Assembly: GCF_001625365.1 (NCBI RefSeq)
Contig: NZ_LJJF01000001.1
Location: 3,731,001 to 3,795,000 of the forward strand
Length of the DNA: 64,000 nucleotides
DNA from: Streptomyces sp. MJM8645
Lineage (GTDB): Bacteria; Actinomycetota; Actinomycetes; Streptomycetales; Streptomycetaceae
Direction: 5' to 3'
Positions 1 through 9,094 of this stretch are shown here, in pieces. Position 1 is the stretch's first letter; the number at the start of each line of letters is the position of its first letter. The notes below the pieces were generated by a model. The model was not told the DNA's origin. It saw only the letters and a program-made list of their open reading frames with translations, and did no database searches. The position numbers were made by a program, and so were the translations under genes.

Positions 1-45
1 CCAGCCGGGCACCGCCGTGTGGTGTCTGTGGTCGAGAACGGTCAT
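1..45 (-). CDS. Start of a probable 2-oxoacid dehydrogenase E1 alpha gene (partial)
   Basis: Only the first 15 codons are in the window; they read MTVLDHRHHTAVPGW. The ATG at 45 follows a strong AGGAGGT ribosome site with an 8-base spacer, so this is a convincing gene start running off the left edge. In Streptomyces a divergent Lrp-type regulator usually stands beside the pdhA/bkdA-type E1 alpha gene of the branched-chain or pyruvate dehydrogenase, whose protein often begins MTV. The product name rests on that neighbourhood and on the N-terminus as I remember it. No catalytic part is visible. Confidence 0.55.
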   Translation of the reverse strand, partial: MTVLDHRHHTAVPGW

Positions 46-79
46 CTCGGGGCACCTCCTGGGGTGGCGGGGGCTCCCT

Positions 80-93
80 ACCGATTGTTCGGT
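80..93. promoter_or_regulatory. Palindromic operator ACCGA-N4-TCGGT in the divergent promoter
   Basis: The sequence ACCGATTGTTCGGT is an inverted repeat with 5-base arms and a 4-base centre. It lies between the E1 gene start at 45 and the Lrp gene start at 195. It matches the operator at 2785-2798 in 13 of 14 bases. Such sites are typical of TetR-family repressors, and a TetR gene lies at 686-1270. A shared regulator is an inference. Confidence 0.55.
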
Positions 94-194
94 CGTCTGT
101 TCATCTTGACCAGAAGCGTGACAAGGTGGTGGACATTCGGCCTGAGCGGCGGTCGACTGGTGGCAGTGTGTCCAATCGGCGAGGGTGGGGGGTC

Positions 195-656
195 ATGTCG
201 GCTGAACAGATGTCCAGACTCGACCGGGTCGACCGTTCGATCCTGCGGCTGCTGCAGCAGGACGGCCGCGCCTCGATCCGCTCGGTGGCCGAGCGGGTGC
301 ACGTGTCCCGGGCGAACGCCTACGCCCGGATCTCCAGGATGGTCGAGGACGGCATCATTCGCGGCTTCACCGCCCGCGTCGACCACGAACGGGCAGGTCA
401 GGGCGCGTCCGCGTACATCACCCTGAAGATCGTCCAGAACTCCTGGCGTACGGTCCGGGAGCAGCTGCTGCAGCTCCCCGGGGTCGCCCACATCGCCCTG
501 GTCGGCGGAGACTTCGACGTCCTGCTGCTGGTGCACACCGCGGACAACCACGCGCTGCGGGAGCTGGTGCTGGGCAGCATCCAGTCCATCCCCCAGGTGC
601 TCGGCACCCGGACCATGCTGATCTTCGAGGAGACCGACCAAGTCCCCCCGGACTGA
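195..656 (+). CDS. Lrp/AsnC family transcriptional regulator
   Basis: A 153-residue protein with the two-part layout of the Lrp/AsnC family. An N-terminal winged helix-turn-helix covers about residues 9-60 (DRSILRLLQQDGRASIRSVA, then SRANAYARISRM). A RAM/ligand-binding domain covers about 66-140 (YITLKIVQNSW, GVAHIALVGGDFDVLLLV). These proteins form oligomers that bind DNA and sense amino or keto acids. I chose the ATG at 195 because a GGGTGGGG purine tract precedes it; the frame is open further upstream to 126 with no better start. Its position divergent to the probable E1 alpha gene suggests control of branched-chain keto-acid or pyruvate oxidation, as for BkdR-type regulators. That role is inferred from context. 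Confidence 0.85.
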   Translation: MSAEQMSRLDRVDRSILRLLQQDGRASIRSVAERVHVSRANAYARISRMVEDGIIRGFTARVDHERAGQGASAYITLKIVQNSWRTVREQLLQLPGVAHIALVGGDFDVLLLVHTADNHALRELVLGSIQSIPQVLGTRTMLIFEETDQVPPD

Positions 657-685
657 CGGCCGGGCCACCGGCCGGCCGGTGGCGG

Positions 686-1270
686 CTACCGCGCGCGCAG
701 CCCGTCGAAGGCCAGGTGGACGACCGCGTCCGCGACGCCGTCGGTGCCCTTGAGGCCCGGCCGGTACCACTCCACGATCGAGTTGATCATCCCGAACAGC
801 AGCCGGGTGGCCAGCCGCGGCTCGACGTCCGCGCGCAGCGCACCGTCCGCGACCGCCGCCCGCAGCAGCTCGGCGACCTGGTGGTCGAACTCCCGGCGCC
901 GCTCCAGCGCCCACTGCTCGGTCACCGTGTTCCCGCGCACCCGCAGCAGCAGCGTCACGTACGGCAGTTCCGCGAGCAGCACCTCGGCGGTGCGGCGCAC
1001 CACGTGCTCCAGCCGCTCCACCGCCGGGCCCCGCACCGCCGCCGGCTCGGCCAGGATCGCGAACAGCCCGTCCAGCGCCCGCCCGACGGCCAGCCGCAGC
1101 AGCTCCTCCTTGCCGCGGACGTGGTGGTAGATGGACGACTTGGAGATCCCGGCCGCCCGGGACAGGTCCTCCATCGAGGTGCCGTCGTAGCCGCGCTCGT
1201 TGAACACGTCGACGGTCACCGCGAGCAGTGACTCCACGGTGTAGGCGGTACGCGTGCTGTGATCGGCCAT
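686..1270 (-). CDS. TetR family transcriptional regulator (PaaR-like candidate)
   Basis: A 194-residue TetR-type repressor. The DNA-binding domain covers about residues 12-58, with the recognition region SMEDLSRAAGISKSSIYHHVRGKEELL. The remainder is helical and would bind ligand and form the dimer. The ATG at 1270 gives MADHSTRTAYTVESLL, a normal TetR N-terminus; longer starts add arginine-rich sequence without domain character. It converges with the Lrp gene, leaving 29 bases between the stops. ACCGA-N4-TCGGT operators occur ahead of paaN (2785) and in the promoter at 80-93. A role as the local phenylacetate-gene repressor is therefore attractive but unproven. Confidence 0.85.
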   Translation of the reverse strand: MADHSTRTAYTVESLLAVTVDVFNERGYDGTSMEDLSRAAGISKSSIYHHVRGKEELLRLAVGRALDGLFAILAEPAAVRGPAVERLEHVVRRTAEVLLAELPYVTLLLRVRGNTVTEQWALERRREFDHQVAELLRAAVADGALRADVEPRLATRLLFGMINSIVEWYRPGLKGTDGVADAVVHLAFDGLRAR

Positions 1271-1398
1271 CCTCCGAGTATCCCCGGCCGCCCCGCGCCG
1301 TACGCGATCGGGTCGGTTGGTCCACACCAGGCCCCGATGCGCAGGCCCTAGACTCGGCGGACGATCGTCCACGTCCAGCAGGGTGGGGTCCAGTCCGA

Positions 1399-2667
1399 AT
1401 GAACGCAATACCGGCCGTCGCCTCCGACGTGCCCGAGCAGCGCAGCGATGATCCGGGGGGCGTGCCCGGCAGCGGCTGGCGGGAAGGCGCCCGCGCCCTG
1501 GTAGTCCGGTTCGGGCCGGCGGTGTGGTGCTACGCGGTGCTGAAGCTGATCGGCTTCACCGTCTTCATGAAGCTGCTCTCCTTCTCCGGCGACTACCTCA
1601 AGAAGCCGGCCCGGTTCGGCGGCGGCGCCAACCCCTGGGACGTGCTGGCCACCTGGGACGGCTGGTGGTACCAGCAGGTGGCCCAGTTCGGCTACCACCC
1701 GGCGCTGGTCACGATCCCCAACGGCCCGGTCGGCTTCTCCGTCGAGCAGAACTCCGCCGCGTTCTTCCCGCTCTACCCGGGCCTGATGCGGATGACCTCG
1801 GACGTCACCGGCCTCGGCCTGTACGGCGCCGGGATGCTGGTGTCGGTGGTGGCCTCGCTGTTCGCCGCCGCCGGGATCTACGCCGTGGTGGACCGGATGG
1901 CCGGCCCCAAGGCGGGCGTGATCGCGGCCGGGATCTGGGCGATCGCCCCGGGCTCGGGCGCCGAGTGGGCGGTCTACTCGGACTCCACCTTCGTCGCGCT
2001 GGCCGCCTGGGCCTGCTACTGCGTGATGACCAAGCAGTGGGTCGCCGCCGGGGTGATCACCCTGGTCACCGGGCTCAACCGGCCGACCGCCGCGGCACTG
2101 ATCGGCGCGGTCGGCCTGGCCGCGCTGGTGGAGCTGTACCGGCGGGAGAGCGGCGTCCTGCGCCCGCTGACCGCGATGCTGCTGGCCCCGGTCGGCCTGC
2201 TCGGCTACGTGGCCTGGGTGGGCTGGCGGATGGGCGAGTGGGGCGGCTACTTCCGGCTCCAGCACGACGCCTGGCTGCACTACTTCGACTGGGGCCAGGG
2301 CACCTGGCACGCGATCCGCGGCGTGCTGCTGGGCCGCAACGACTACCCGTTCGCGTTCCCGGTGCCGGACCTCTTCGCCACCCTGATCGTGCTCACCCTG
2401 CCGGTGCTGATCGTGCTGCTGATCCGGCTGCGCCCGCCGCTGGTGCTGACCGCCTACACGCTGGCCACGATCGTCTCGGTGCTGGGGAGCCTCGGCATCT
2501 TCGGCAACGTCTCGCGCTACCTGCTGCCGGCGTTCCCGCTGCTGATCGCGCTCGCGGTGGCGATGCGCAAGCTCAGCTGGCCGGTGCTGGCCGCGGTGCT
2601 GGGGTTCGGCGCGGTCGCCTCCGGCTGGTACGCGGGGTACGTCATCTTCGAGCTGGGCGTGCCGTAG
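1399..2667 (+). CDS. PIG-V-like membrane mannosyltransferase
   Basis: A 422-residue multi-pass membrane protein. After a hydrophilic N-terminus of about 35 residues come many hydrophobic segments. The first extracytoplasmic loop carries WDGWWYQQVAQFGY and then FFPLYPGLMRM. This WD plus FFPLYP pattern is characteristic of PIG-V/GT-C mannosyltransferases that use a polyprenyl-phosphate sugar donor. The likely job is transfer of mannose to a lipid or protein outside the membrane; the acceptor cannot be read from the sequence. The ATG at 1399 gives MNAIPAVASDVPEQ. The gene is followed by a strong stem-loop, so it is probably a single transcription unit, divergent from the TetR gene. Confidence 0.75.
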   Translation: MNAIPAVASDVPEQRSDDPGGVPGSGWREGARALVVRFGPAVWCYAVLKLIGFTVFMKLLSFSGDYLKKPARFGGGANPWDVLATWDGWWYQQVAQFGYHPALVTIPNGPVGFSVEQNSAAFFPLYPGLMRMTSDVTGLGLYGAGMLVSVVASLFAAAGIYAVVDRMAGPKAGVIAAGIWAIAPGSGAEWAVYSDSTFVALAAWACYCVMTKQWVAAGVITLVTGLNRPTAAALIGAVGLAALVELYRRESGVLRPLTAMLLAPVGLLGYVAWVGWRMGEWGGYFRLQHDAWLHYFDWGQGTWHAIRGVLLGRNDYPFAFPVPDLFATLIVLTLPVLIVLLIRLRPPLVLTAYTLATIVSVLGSLGIFGNVSRYLLPAFPLLIALAVAMRKLSWPVLAAVLGFGAVASGWYAGYVIFELGVP

Positions 2668-2689
2668 GCCCTGCCCGGCACCGGCCCAC

Positions 2690-2718
2690 GGGGGCGCGTC
2701 CACCACGGACGCGCCCCC
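2690..2718 (+). terminator. Rho-independent-like terminator after the mannosyltransferase gene
   Basis: A perfect 12-base-pair stem (GGGGGCGCGTCC / GGACGCGCCCCC) with loop ACCAC starts 22 bases after the stop codon. A short TTTT run follows at 2724. Confidence 0.8.
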
Positions 2719-2784
2719 GCGCGTTTTCCGGACACCACCCCCGTGCGTTTTCCCGGATTCCGTCCCCTGCACCCTCTTGAGCCG

Positions 2785-2798
2785 ACCGATCGTTCGGT
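2785..2798. promoter_or_regulatory. Palindromic TetR-type operator upstream of paaN
   Basis: ACCGATCGTTCGGT is an inverted repeat with ACCGA/TCGGT arms, 43 bases before the paaN start. It fits the ACCG-NNCGNN-CGGT core that I recall for PaaR sites in corynebacteria. The near-identical site at 80-93 supports a shared regulator. Confidence 0.65.
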
Positions 2799-2841
2799 TA
2801 CCCTGTGACGTGTCCCGTCCTCCCTCCTGAGGAGCGCACAG

Positions 2842-4542
2842 ATGTCCGCAGCGGTCACCCACCCCCTCGTCGGCGAGCTGGTCGAGCGCCACCAGGCCAC
2901 CCTGGACGCCGCCCTCGACGCCGCCGCCAAGCGCGACTACTGGTCGCCCTACCCCGAGTTCCCGAAGGCGTACGGCGAGAGCGGCCCGGCGGACGGCAAG
3001 GCCGCCTTCGACGCCCTGCTCGGCAAGCCGTTCACCCTCGACGGCCACCCCGCCGACGGCGACCTGGTCGGCGGCGAAGCCTCCCCGTACGGCATCGAGC
3101 TGGGCATCGGCTACCCGCACGCCGAGCCGGACGCGCTGATCGCCGCGCTGAGCGCCGCCCGGCCCGACTGGGCCGCCGCCACCCCGCTGGAGCGCGCCGC
3201 CGTCTGCCTGGAGATCCTGCACCGGATCAACGCCCGCTCCCACGAGTTCGGCCAGGCCGTCATGCACACCACCGGCCAGGCCTACGGCATGGCCTTCCAG
3301 GCCGGCGGCCCGCACGCCCAGGACCGCGGCCTGGAGGCGGTCACCTACGCCTACGCCGAGCAGACCCGGCTGCCCCGCCGGGCCGGCTGGACCAAGCCCC
3401 AGGGCAAGCGCGAACCGCTGGTGATGACCAAGGAGTTCACCGTCGTCCCGCGCGGCCTCGCACTGCTGGTCGGCTGCAACACCTTCCCCACCTGGAACGG
3501 CTACCCCGGCCTGTTCGCCTCGCTGGCCACCGGCAACCCGGTGCTGGTCAAGCCGCACCCGCGCGCCGTGCTGCCGCTCGCGCTGACCGTCCGGACCGCC
3601 CGCGAGGTGCTCGCCGAGGCCGGCTACGACCCCAACCTGGTCTGCCTGGCCGTCGAGCACGAGGGCGGCACCGTCGCCCAGACCCTCGCCGTCCGCCCCG
3701 AGATCCGGCTGATCGACTACACCGGCTCCACCGCCTTCGGCGACTGGCTGGAGGAGCACGCCAAGCAGGCCGAGGTGTACACCGAGAAGGCCGGCGTCAA
3801 CGCGGTCGTCATCGACTCCACCGACGACTACAAGGGCATGCTCGGCAACCTGGCCTTCGCCCTCTCGCTCTACAGCGGCCAGATGTGCACCACCCCGCAG
3901 AACCTGCTGATCCCGCGCGGCGGCATCGCCACCGACCAGGGCGACAAGTCCTACGACCAGGTCGTCGCCGACCTCGCCGCCGCCATCGACGGCCTGCTCT
4001 CCGACGACGCCCGCGCCGCCGCCATCCTCGGCGCCGTGGTCAACCCGGGCGTGCTGCAGCGCTCGGCCGCCGCGGCCGGCGGCGAGTACGGCGAGCTCGC
4101 CCTCGCCCCGCGCGCGGTGACCTCGCCGGACTTCCCCGGAGCGACCGTCCGCACCCCCGCGCTGGTCAAGCTGGACGCCGACAAGCCGGACGACCGCGCG
4201 GTCTTCCGCACCGAGTGCTTCGGCCCGGTCTCCTTCGCCGTCGCCGTCGAGTCCACCCCCGCCGCCGTCGAACTGCTGCGCACCACCGTCCGCGACAAGG
4301 GCGCCATGACCGCCTCCGGCTACACCACCTCGCCCGAGGTGGAGGGCCTGCTGGTGGCGGCCGCGCTCGACGCCGGCGTCTCGCTCTCGCTCAACCTGAC
4401 CGGCGGCGTCTACCCCAACCAGACCGCCGCCTTCTCCGACCTGCACGGCACCGGTGCCAACCCGGCCGCCAACTCGGCCTACTGCGACGGCGCGTTCGTC
4501 GCCAACCGGTTCCGTACCGTGGAGGTCCGCCGGCACGGCTGA
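2842..4542 (+). CDS. paaN: Phenylacetic acid degradation protein PaaN (aldehyde dehydrogenase)
   Basis: A 566-residue aldehyde dehydrogenase of the PaaN subfamily. In the phenylacetyl-CoA pathway these enzymes act on the ring-opened semialdehyde. The protein has the typical N-terminal extension (YWSPYPEFPKAYGE, about residues 34-47), the cofactor-binding region (GNPVLVKPHPRA, 231-242), the YTGSTAFGDWLEEHA segment near 293-307 and the catalytic cysteine Cys349 in SGQMCTTPQN. It lacks the C-terminal MaoC hydratase domain found in the longer PaaZ fusion. A GAGGAG ribosome site precedes the ATG. No other paa genes lie in the window, so paaN stands alone here, probably under the operator at 2785-2798. 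Confidence 0.9.
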   Translation: MSAAVTHPLVGELVERHQATLDAALDAAAKRDYWSPYPEFPKAYGESGPADGKAAFDALLGKPFTLDGHPADGDLVGGEASPYGIELGIGYPHAEPDALIAALSAARPDWAAATPLERAAVCLEILHRINARSHEFGQAVMHTTGQAYGMAFQAGGPHAQDRGLEAVTYAYAEQTRLPRRAGWTKPQGKREPLVMTKEFTVVPRGLALLVGCNTFPTWNGYPGLFASLATGNPVLVKPHPRAVLPLALTVRTAREVLAEAGYDPNLVCLAVEHEGGTVAQTLAVRPEIRLIDYTGSTAFGDWLEEHAKQAEVYTEKAGVNAVVIDSTDDYKGMLGNLAFALSLYSGQMCTTPQNLLIPRGGIATDQGDKSYDQVVADLAAAIDGLLSDDARAAAILGAVVNPGVLQRSAAAAGGEYGELALAPRAVTSPDFPGATVRTPALVKLDADKPDDRAVFRTECFGPVSFAVAVESTPAAVELLRTTVRDKGAMTASGYTTSPEVEGLLVAAALDAGVSLSLNLTGGVYPNQTAAFSDLHGTGANPAANSAYCDGAFVANRFRTVEVRRHG

Positions 4543-4573
4543 GCGCCGTCCCGGCCCCGTCCGATCCGCTCCG

Positions 4574-4602
4574 GGCCCCGGCGGTCACCCACCGCCGGGG
4601 CC
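4574..4602 (+). terminator. Terminator after paaN
   Basis: A perfect 12-base-pair stem (GGCCCCGGCGGT / ACCGCCGGGGCC) with loop CACCC, 31 bases after the paaN stop. No T run follows, as is common in streptomycetes. Confidence 0.7.
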
Positions 4603-4698
4603 CGGCGGTTCACAGCTCCCCGCGGGCCCTGGATGATGGAGTCTGGGAGAACGCCGGACACGGCGTCCAACCGCCCTCCGAACACCGGGAGCTGACAC

Positions 4699-6186
4699 AT
4701 GACCGCGAAGCCGACGACCGCCACCGACATCCTGATCGTCGGTGCCGGACCGACCGGACTGCTACTGGCCGGCGATCTCGCCGCGGCCGGGGTCGGCGTC
4801 ACCGTCCTGGAGAAGCGCGGCGCCGAGTCCAACCTGACCCGGGCCTTCGCCGTGCACGCCCGCAGCCTGGAGCTCCTGGACGCCCGCGGCCTCGCCGACG
4901 ACCTCATCGCCACCGGCCGCCCGGTCACCGGCCTGAGGATGTTCGACCGCTTCGGCATCGACCTGAGCTCGCTGCCCACCCGCTTCCCGTTCGTCCTGAT
5001 CACGCCGCAGTACCACGTCGAACGGCTGCTCCAGGAGCGCGCCGAGCAGGCCGGCGCGACCATCCTGCGCGGCGCCGAGGTCACCGCCCTGCGCCAGGAC
5101 GCCGAGGGCGTCACCCTGGAGACCCGCGACGGGAACACCTTCACCGCCCGGTACGCGGTCGGCACCGACGGCGTCCGCTCCACCGTGCGCGACCTGCTCG
5201 GCATCCCGTTCCCCGGCGAGTCCGTGGTCGACTCGGTGATGCTCGCCGACGTCCGGCTGGAGCGCGAGCCCGCCGACACCATCACCGTCGGCGCCAACGA
5301 GACCGGCTTCTCCTTCCTCGCCCCCTTCGGCGACGGCTGGTACCGGCTGATCGCCTGGGACCGCAAGGAGCGGCAGCCGGACGGCACCACCCCCTCCCCG
5401 GAGCGCCTCGCCGCCATCGCCCGGACCACCCTCGGCGAGGACTACGGCCTGCACGACGTCCGCTGGAGCTCCACCTTCCACAGCGACGAGCGCCAGGCCC
5501 CCAACTACCGCTCCGGCCGGTTCTTCCTGGCCGGCGACGCCGCGCACTGCCACTCCCCGGCCGGCGGCCAGGGCATGAACACCGGCCTCCAGGACGCCGC
5601 CAACCTGTCCTGGAAGCTCGCCGCCGCCCTCCAGGGCCGCGCCACCGACGCCCTGCTCGACACCTACCAGAGCGAACGGCACCCGGTCGGCCGGACGGTG
5701 CTGCGCACCTCCGGCGCGCTGATCCGGCTCGCCCTCGCCGAGTCCGCCCCCACCCGCGCACTGCGCGGGGCGCTCACCACGCTCGGCGGCCACCTCGACC
5801 TGGTCACCGAGCGCGGCGCCCGGATGGTCTCCGGCATCGACATCTCCTACCCGGCCCCGAAGGACGCCCACCCGCAGGTCGGCAAGCGCGTCCCGGACCT
5901 GCGGCTGACGGCGCTGCGCAAGCCCGTCGAGGGCGCCCCGGCCGCCCCCGAGCGGCTCTACGAGGCGCTGCGCGAGGGGAAGTTCGTCCTGGTCAGCAAC
6001 GACGAGCTGGCCGCCGCCGAACCCTGGGCGGACCGCATGGTCACCGCCGCCCCGGCCGACCCGCACGGCAAGCTGCGCGACACCGTCCTGCTGATCCGCC
6101 CGGACGGCTACGCCGCCTGGGGCGCCGTCGACCCCGGCCAGGGCGAGCTCCGCACCGCCCTCACCGCCTGGCTCGGCACCCCCTGA
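4699..6186 (+). CDS. FAD-dependent aromatic monooxygenase (PheA/TfdB/MhpA type)
   Basis: A 495-residue group A flavoprotein hydroxylase. The N-terminal GxGxxG motif is VGAGPTGLLLAGDL (about residues 14-27) with the ribose-binding acidic residue in VLEKRGA. The second FAD motif is GRFFLAGDAAHCHSPAGGQGMNTGLQDA near residues 273-298. A C-terminal thioredoxin-like extension ends the protein, as in phenol and 3-(3-hydroxyphenyl)propionate hydroxylases and rifampicin monooxygenases. It would use NAD(P)H and O2 to hydroxylate an aromatic substrate. Being next to paaN hints at aromatic catabolism, but the terminator between them argues for separate transcription. A GGGAG ribosome site precedes the ATG. 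The substrate is unknown. Confidence 0.85.
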   Translation: MTAKPTTATDILIVGAGPTGLLLAGDLAAAGVGVTVLEKRGAESNLTRAFAVHARSLELLDARGLADDLIATGRPVTGLRMFDRFGIDLSSLPTRFPFVLITPQYHVERLLQERAEQAGATILRGAEVTALRQDAEGVTLETRDGNTFTARYAVGTDGVRSTVRDLLGIPFPGESVVDSVMLADVRLEREPADTITVGANETGFSFLAPFGDGWYRLIAWDRKERQPDGTTPSPERLAAIARTTLGEDYGLHDVRWSSTFHSDERQAPNYRSGRFFLAGDAAHCHSPAGGQGMNTGLQDAANLSWKLAAALQGRATDALLDTYQSERHPVGRTVLRTSGALIRLALAESAPTRALRGALTTLGGHLDLVTERGARMVSGIDISYPAPKDAHPQVGKRVPDLRLTALRKPVEGAPAAPERLYEALREGKFVLVSNDELAAAEPWADRMVTAAPADPHGKLRDTVLLIRPDGYAAWGAVDPGQGELRTALTAWLGTP

Positions 6187-6194
6187 CCCCCGCC

Positions 6195-6225
6195 GGCGGG
6201 TGCGCGGCCTCCCCGCGCACCCGCC
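6195..6225 (+). terminator. Terminator after the monooxygenase gene
   Basis: A perfect 13-base-pair stem (GGCGGGTGCGCGG / CCGCGCACCCGCC) with loop CCTCC, 8 bases after the stop codon. Confidence 0.75.
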
Positions 6226-6647
6226 CCGGCCCGCCGTCAGGGCTTCCAGGCCCACCGTCAGACCCTCCCGGCCCCCTCCGTCGGCCCCTCCCGGCCCGAC
6301 GTCAGAGCAGCTGCCGGGCCGCGCCTTTCACATAGTCCCGCGCCGCCCGCGCCCGATTTCCGCGCGTCGTCATTCGGCCCACGCCAGCCGTGCTTCCCGC
6401 CCGGCCCCACCCGATTCCACGTCCGTCCCTTCCGCCCCCCACCGGTAGTGACCGGTTCCGGAATCCGGGCCATTCACTGTATGGAATCCCCGCATTCCGG
6501 GTGTCCACAGTTGACTGTTTTTTAGCAACGAATTGCTTGACCATGAGCCACTTTGCCCACTGGTTCTGTCATGTTCTAGCCAGCGTTTTCGACTCCGGAA
6601 CGCTCTGGCCCCTTGCCGGCCCCCACAGCCGGCCAGAGGAGGATCCG
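6226..6647 (+). promoter_or_regulatory. Long noncoding leader upstream of the S53 protease gene
   Basis: About 420 bases without a credible gene. The part from about 6470 to 6600 is unusually AT-rich for this chromosome (a run of six T near 6516, then GAATTGCTTGACC), so it probably holds the promoter and a long 5' leader. A 9-mer GTGTCCACA near 6499 is one base from a DnaA box and is probably chance. I could not place -35/-10 elements with confidence. Confidence 0.5.
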
Positions 6648-8795
6648 TTGCGCCCCCGCTCCCTTGCCCTCGCCGCGGCGATAGCCGTGCTGCCGCTGAC
6701 CGCCGTCTCGCTCGGTGTCTCCACCGCGCAGGCCGCCCCCGCTCCCCGTGTCGCGCTCCCGAACACCGTCAACCCGGCGGTGGCCCACTCGGAGAAGAAG
6801 GGCGACGTCCCGGCCGAGCAGCAGATCTCGGTGGCCGTCAGCCTGAAGCTGCGTGACACCGCCGCCCTGGAGCACTTCCTCACCGCGGTCGCCACCCCCG
6901 GCACCCCCGAGTTCGGCAAGTACCTGACGCCGGAGCAGTTCACCGCCCGGTTCGGGCCGACCCAGGCCGCCGTCGACCAGGTCAAGACCTACCTGGCCGC
7001 CCAGGGCCTGACCGTCACCGAGGTGAGCGCCAACCGCCAGGTGGTCAGCGCCCACGGCACCAACGCGCAGATCTCGCAGGCCTTCGGCACCCACGAGAGC
7101 TCCTACGTCGACCCGCAGCTGCAGCGCGCCTTCTTCGCCAACGACGCCGCCGCCTCCGTCCCGGCCGACCTGGCCGACGTGGTCCAGGGCGTGAGCGGCC
7201 TGGACAACCACGCGGTCCGCAAGAACCGCCTGGCCAAGCCGAACTCGGTCACCCCGCACACCGCCTCCTCGACCCCGAGCGGCTTCGGCCCGTCGCAGTA
7301 CGACGGCGCCTACAACCTGAACAAGACCGGCGCCGACGGCACCGGCACGACGGTCGCCCTCTGGGAGTTCGACGGCTACTCGTCCTCCAACCTGACCACC
7401 TACGACTCGCAGTACGGCCTGTCCGGCCCGGCCGTCTCCACGGTCTCGGTGGACGGCGCCAACTACGACTCCGCCCCCGGCCAGGGCCAGGGCGAGGTCG
7501 AGCTGGACAGCGAGATCGTCCGCGGCGCGGCGCCGAAGGCGACCCAGCTGGTCTACGAGGCGCCCAACAGCGACCAGGGCGAGATCGACATGGCCAACAA
7601 GATCGTGGCCGACAACCAGGTCTCGGTCATCTCGATCTCGTGGGGCTCCTGCGAGCCGGACACCACCGCCGCCTCGATGACGGCCGTGGACAACGCCTTC
7701 AAGCAGGCCGCCGCCCAGGGCATCTCGATCTTCTCCGCCTCCGGTGACGACGGCTCCCGCGACTGCACCCGCTCCACCAGCGGCTCGTCGGTCAAGGCGG
7801 TCGACTTCCCGGCGTCCAGCCCGCACCAGACCGGCGTCGGCGGCACCAACCTCCAGGTGTCCGGCACCTCGTACTCCTCGGAGAGCGCCTGGAGCAGCGC
7901 CGGCGGCGGCGTCTCCACCGTGTTCGGCAAGCCGACCTGGCAGACCGGCACCGGCACCGGCAGCGGCACCATGCGCACCGTCCCGGACGTCTCCTCCAAC
8001 GCCGACCCGGCGAGCGGCTTCGCGATCTACACGGCCGGCTCCTGGCAGGTCTACGGCGGCACCAGCGCGGCGGCGCCGCTGTGGGCCGGCTACGCGGCCC
8101 AGTTCAACCAGAAGGCCAAGGCGGCCGGCCAGCCGGTGCTGGGCGAGGCGAGCCCGAAGCTGTACGCGGTCGCGAACAGCAGCAACTACTCGGGTGCCTT
8201 CCACGACGTGACCAGCGGCTCCAACCAGGACTTCCCGGCCGGTACGGGCTACGACCAGGTCACCGGCTGGGGCACCCCGATCGCCGACGGCCTGACCACC
8301 GCCCTACTCGGCGGCGGCTCCACCACCCCGCCCGGCGGCTGCACCGCGGCCCAGCTGATCGGCAACGGCGGCTTCGAGACCGGCACCGCCGCCCCGTGGA
8401 CCACCTCCAGCGGCGTGGTCGACAACAGCTCCTCGCAGGCGGCCCACTCGGGCAGCTGGAAGGCCTGGCTGGACGGCTACGGCAGCGCCCACACCGACAC
8501 CCTGTCGCAGACCGTCTCGGTGCCGGCCGGCTGCAAGTCCGCCAGCCTCACCTTCTGGCTGCACATCGACACCGCGGAGACCGGCACCACCGCGTACGAC
8601 AAGCTGACCGTCCAGGCCAACGGCACCACGCTGGCGACGTACTCCAACGTCAACGCCGCCGCCGGCTACGTGAAGCGCACCCTGGACCTCTCCTCCTTCG
8701 CCGGCAAGAGCGTGACCATCAAGTTCACCGGCACCGAGGACGGCTCCAACCAGACCAGCTTCGTGATCGACGACGTCGCGCTGAACGTCAACTGA
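6648..8795 (+). CDS. Secreted S53 (sedolisin/kumamolisin-type) serine-carboxyl protease
   Basis: A 715-residue secreted protease. The start is TTG at 6648, chosen because AGGAGG ends 5 bases upstream and the protein then opens with a classic signal peptide ([20 protein letters not shown], cleavage near AQAA30). The pro-domain covers about 35-190. The catalytic domain shows Glu283 and Asp287 in GEVELDSE, an oxyanion Asp367 in SASGDDGS and the nucleophile Ser473 in GGTSAAAP. These are the sedolisin catalytic residues, and the family is typically active in acid. After about residue 560 comes a roughly 150-residue beta-rich domain ([12 protein letters not shown] to [11 protein letters not shown]) resembling a carbohydrate-binding or P-like jelly roll. 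The gene is monocistronic, with a terminator behind it. A longer in-frame ATG start upstream would spoil the signal peptide. Confidence 0.9.
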   Translation: MRPRSLALAAAIAVLPLTAVSLGVSTAQAAPAPRVALPNTVNPAVAHSEKKGDVPAEQQISVAVSLKLRDTAALEHFLTAVATPGTPEFGKYLTPEQFTARFGPTQAAVDQVKTYLAAQGLTVTEVSANRQVVSAHGTNAQISQAFGTHESSYVDPQLQRAFFANDAAASVPADLADVVQGVSGLDNHAVRKNRLAKPNSVTPHTASSTPSGFGPSQYDGAYNLNKTGADGTGTTVALWEFDGYSSSNLTTYDSQYGLSGPAVSTVSVDGANYDSAPGQGQGEVELDSEIVRGAAPKATQLVYEAPNSDQGEIDMANKIVADNQVSVISISWGSCEPDTTAASMTAVDNAFKQAAAQGISIFSASGDDGSRDCTRSTSGSSVKAVDFPASSPHQTGVGGTNLQVSGTSYSSESAWSSAGGGVSTVFGKPTWQTGTGTGSGTMRTVPDVSSNADPASGFAIYTAGSWQVYGGTSAAAPLWAGYAAQFNQKAKAAGQPVLGEASPKLYAVANSSNYSGAFHDVTSGSNQDFPAGTGYDQVTGWGTPIADGLTTALLGGGSTTPPGGCTAAQLIGNGGFETGTAAPWTTSSGVVDNSSSQAAHSGSWKAWLDGYGSAHTDTLSQTVSVPAGCKSASLTFWLHIDTAETGTTAYDKLTVQANGTTLATYSNVNAAAGYVKRTLDLSSFAGKSVTIKFTGTEDGSNQTSFVIDDVALNVN

Positions 8796-8822
8796 CCACC
8801 AGCGGGTAGCACCACCTGACCC

Positions 8823-8858
8823 CCGCCGGGGCGGCGCCGACAGGGCCCGCCCCGGCGG
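8823..8858 (+). terminator. Terminator after the S53 protease gene
   Basis: A 12-base-pair perfect stem (CCGCCGGGGCGG / CCGCCCCGGCGG) with a 12-base loop, 27 bases past the stop. There is no T run. Confidence 0.6.
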
Positions 8859-9094
8859 TGTGCGTCCGCCCGTCCCGGCGGGCGGCGCGGGCGGGCGGCG
8901 AGGGCGTGTGTTTCCGAACTGTTTCAAGATCACTAACCCTTCGGTTCACCTGCCGTGACCCCTGTCATACGCACGACTGATGACGTAGCCTCTCGACCGT
9001 GCATAGGGTTCCCCAAAGCTCGGTGAAGCCGTCGGCGGCGAGCCTCGGCGCCGGCCAGGCCCCTCCGAACTCACCTGGCGGGGAGGGTCACCGC

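Noticed and set aside
1358..1369. GGACGATCGTCC palindrome near the TetR and mannosyltransferase starts
   Set aside because: It does not match the ACCGA-N4-TCGGT operators and short GC-rich palindromes are common here.
1348..4536. A 1062-codon open frame on the minus strand opposite the mannosyltransferase and paaN genes
   Set aside because: It is a high-GC antisense shadow: low-complexity Gly/Ala/Arg/Gln-rich translation with no domain, lying opposite genes with clear family motifs.
6498..6507. GTGTCCACA resembling a DnaA box upstream of the protease gene
   Set aside because: Single one-base variant far from the origin with no neighbouring boxes; expected by chance.
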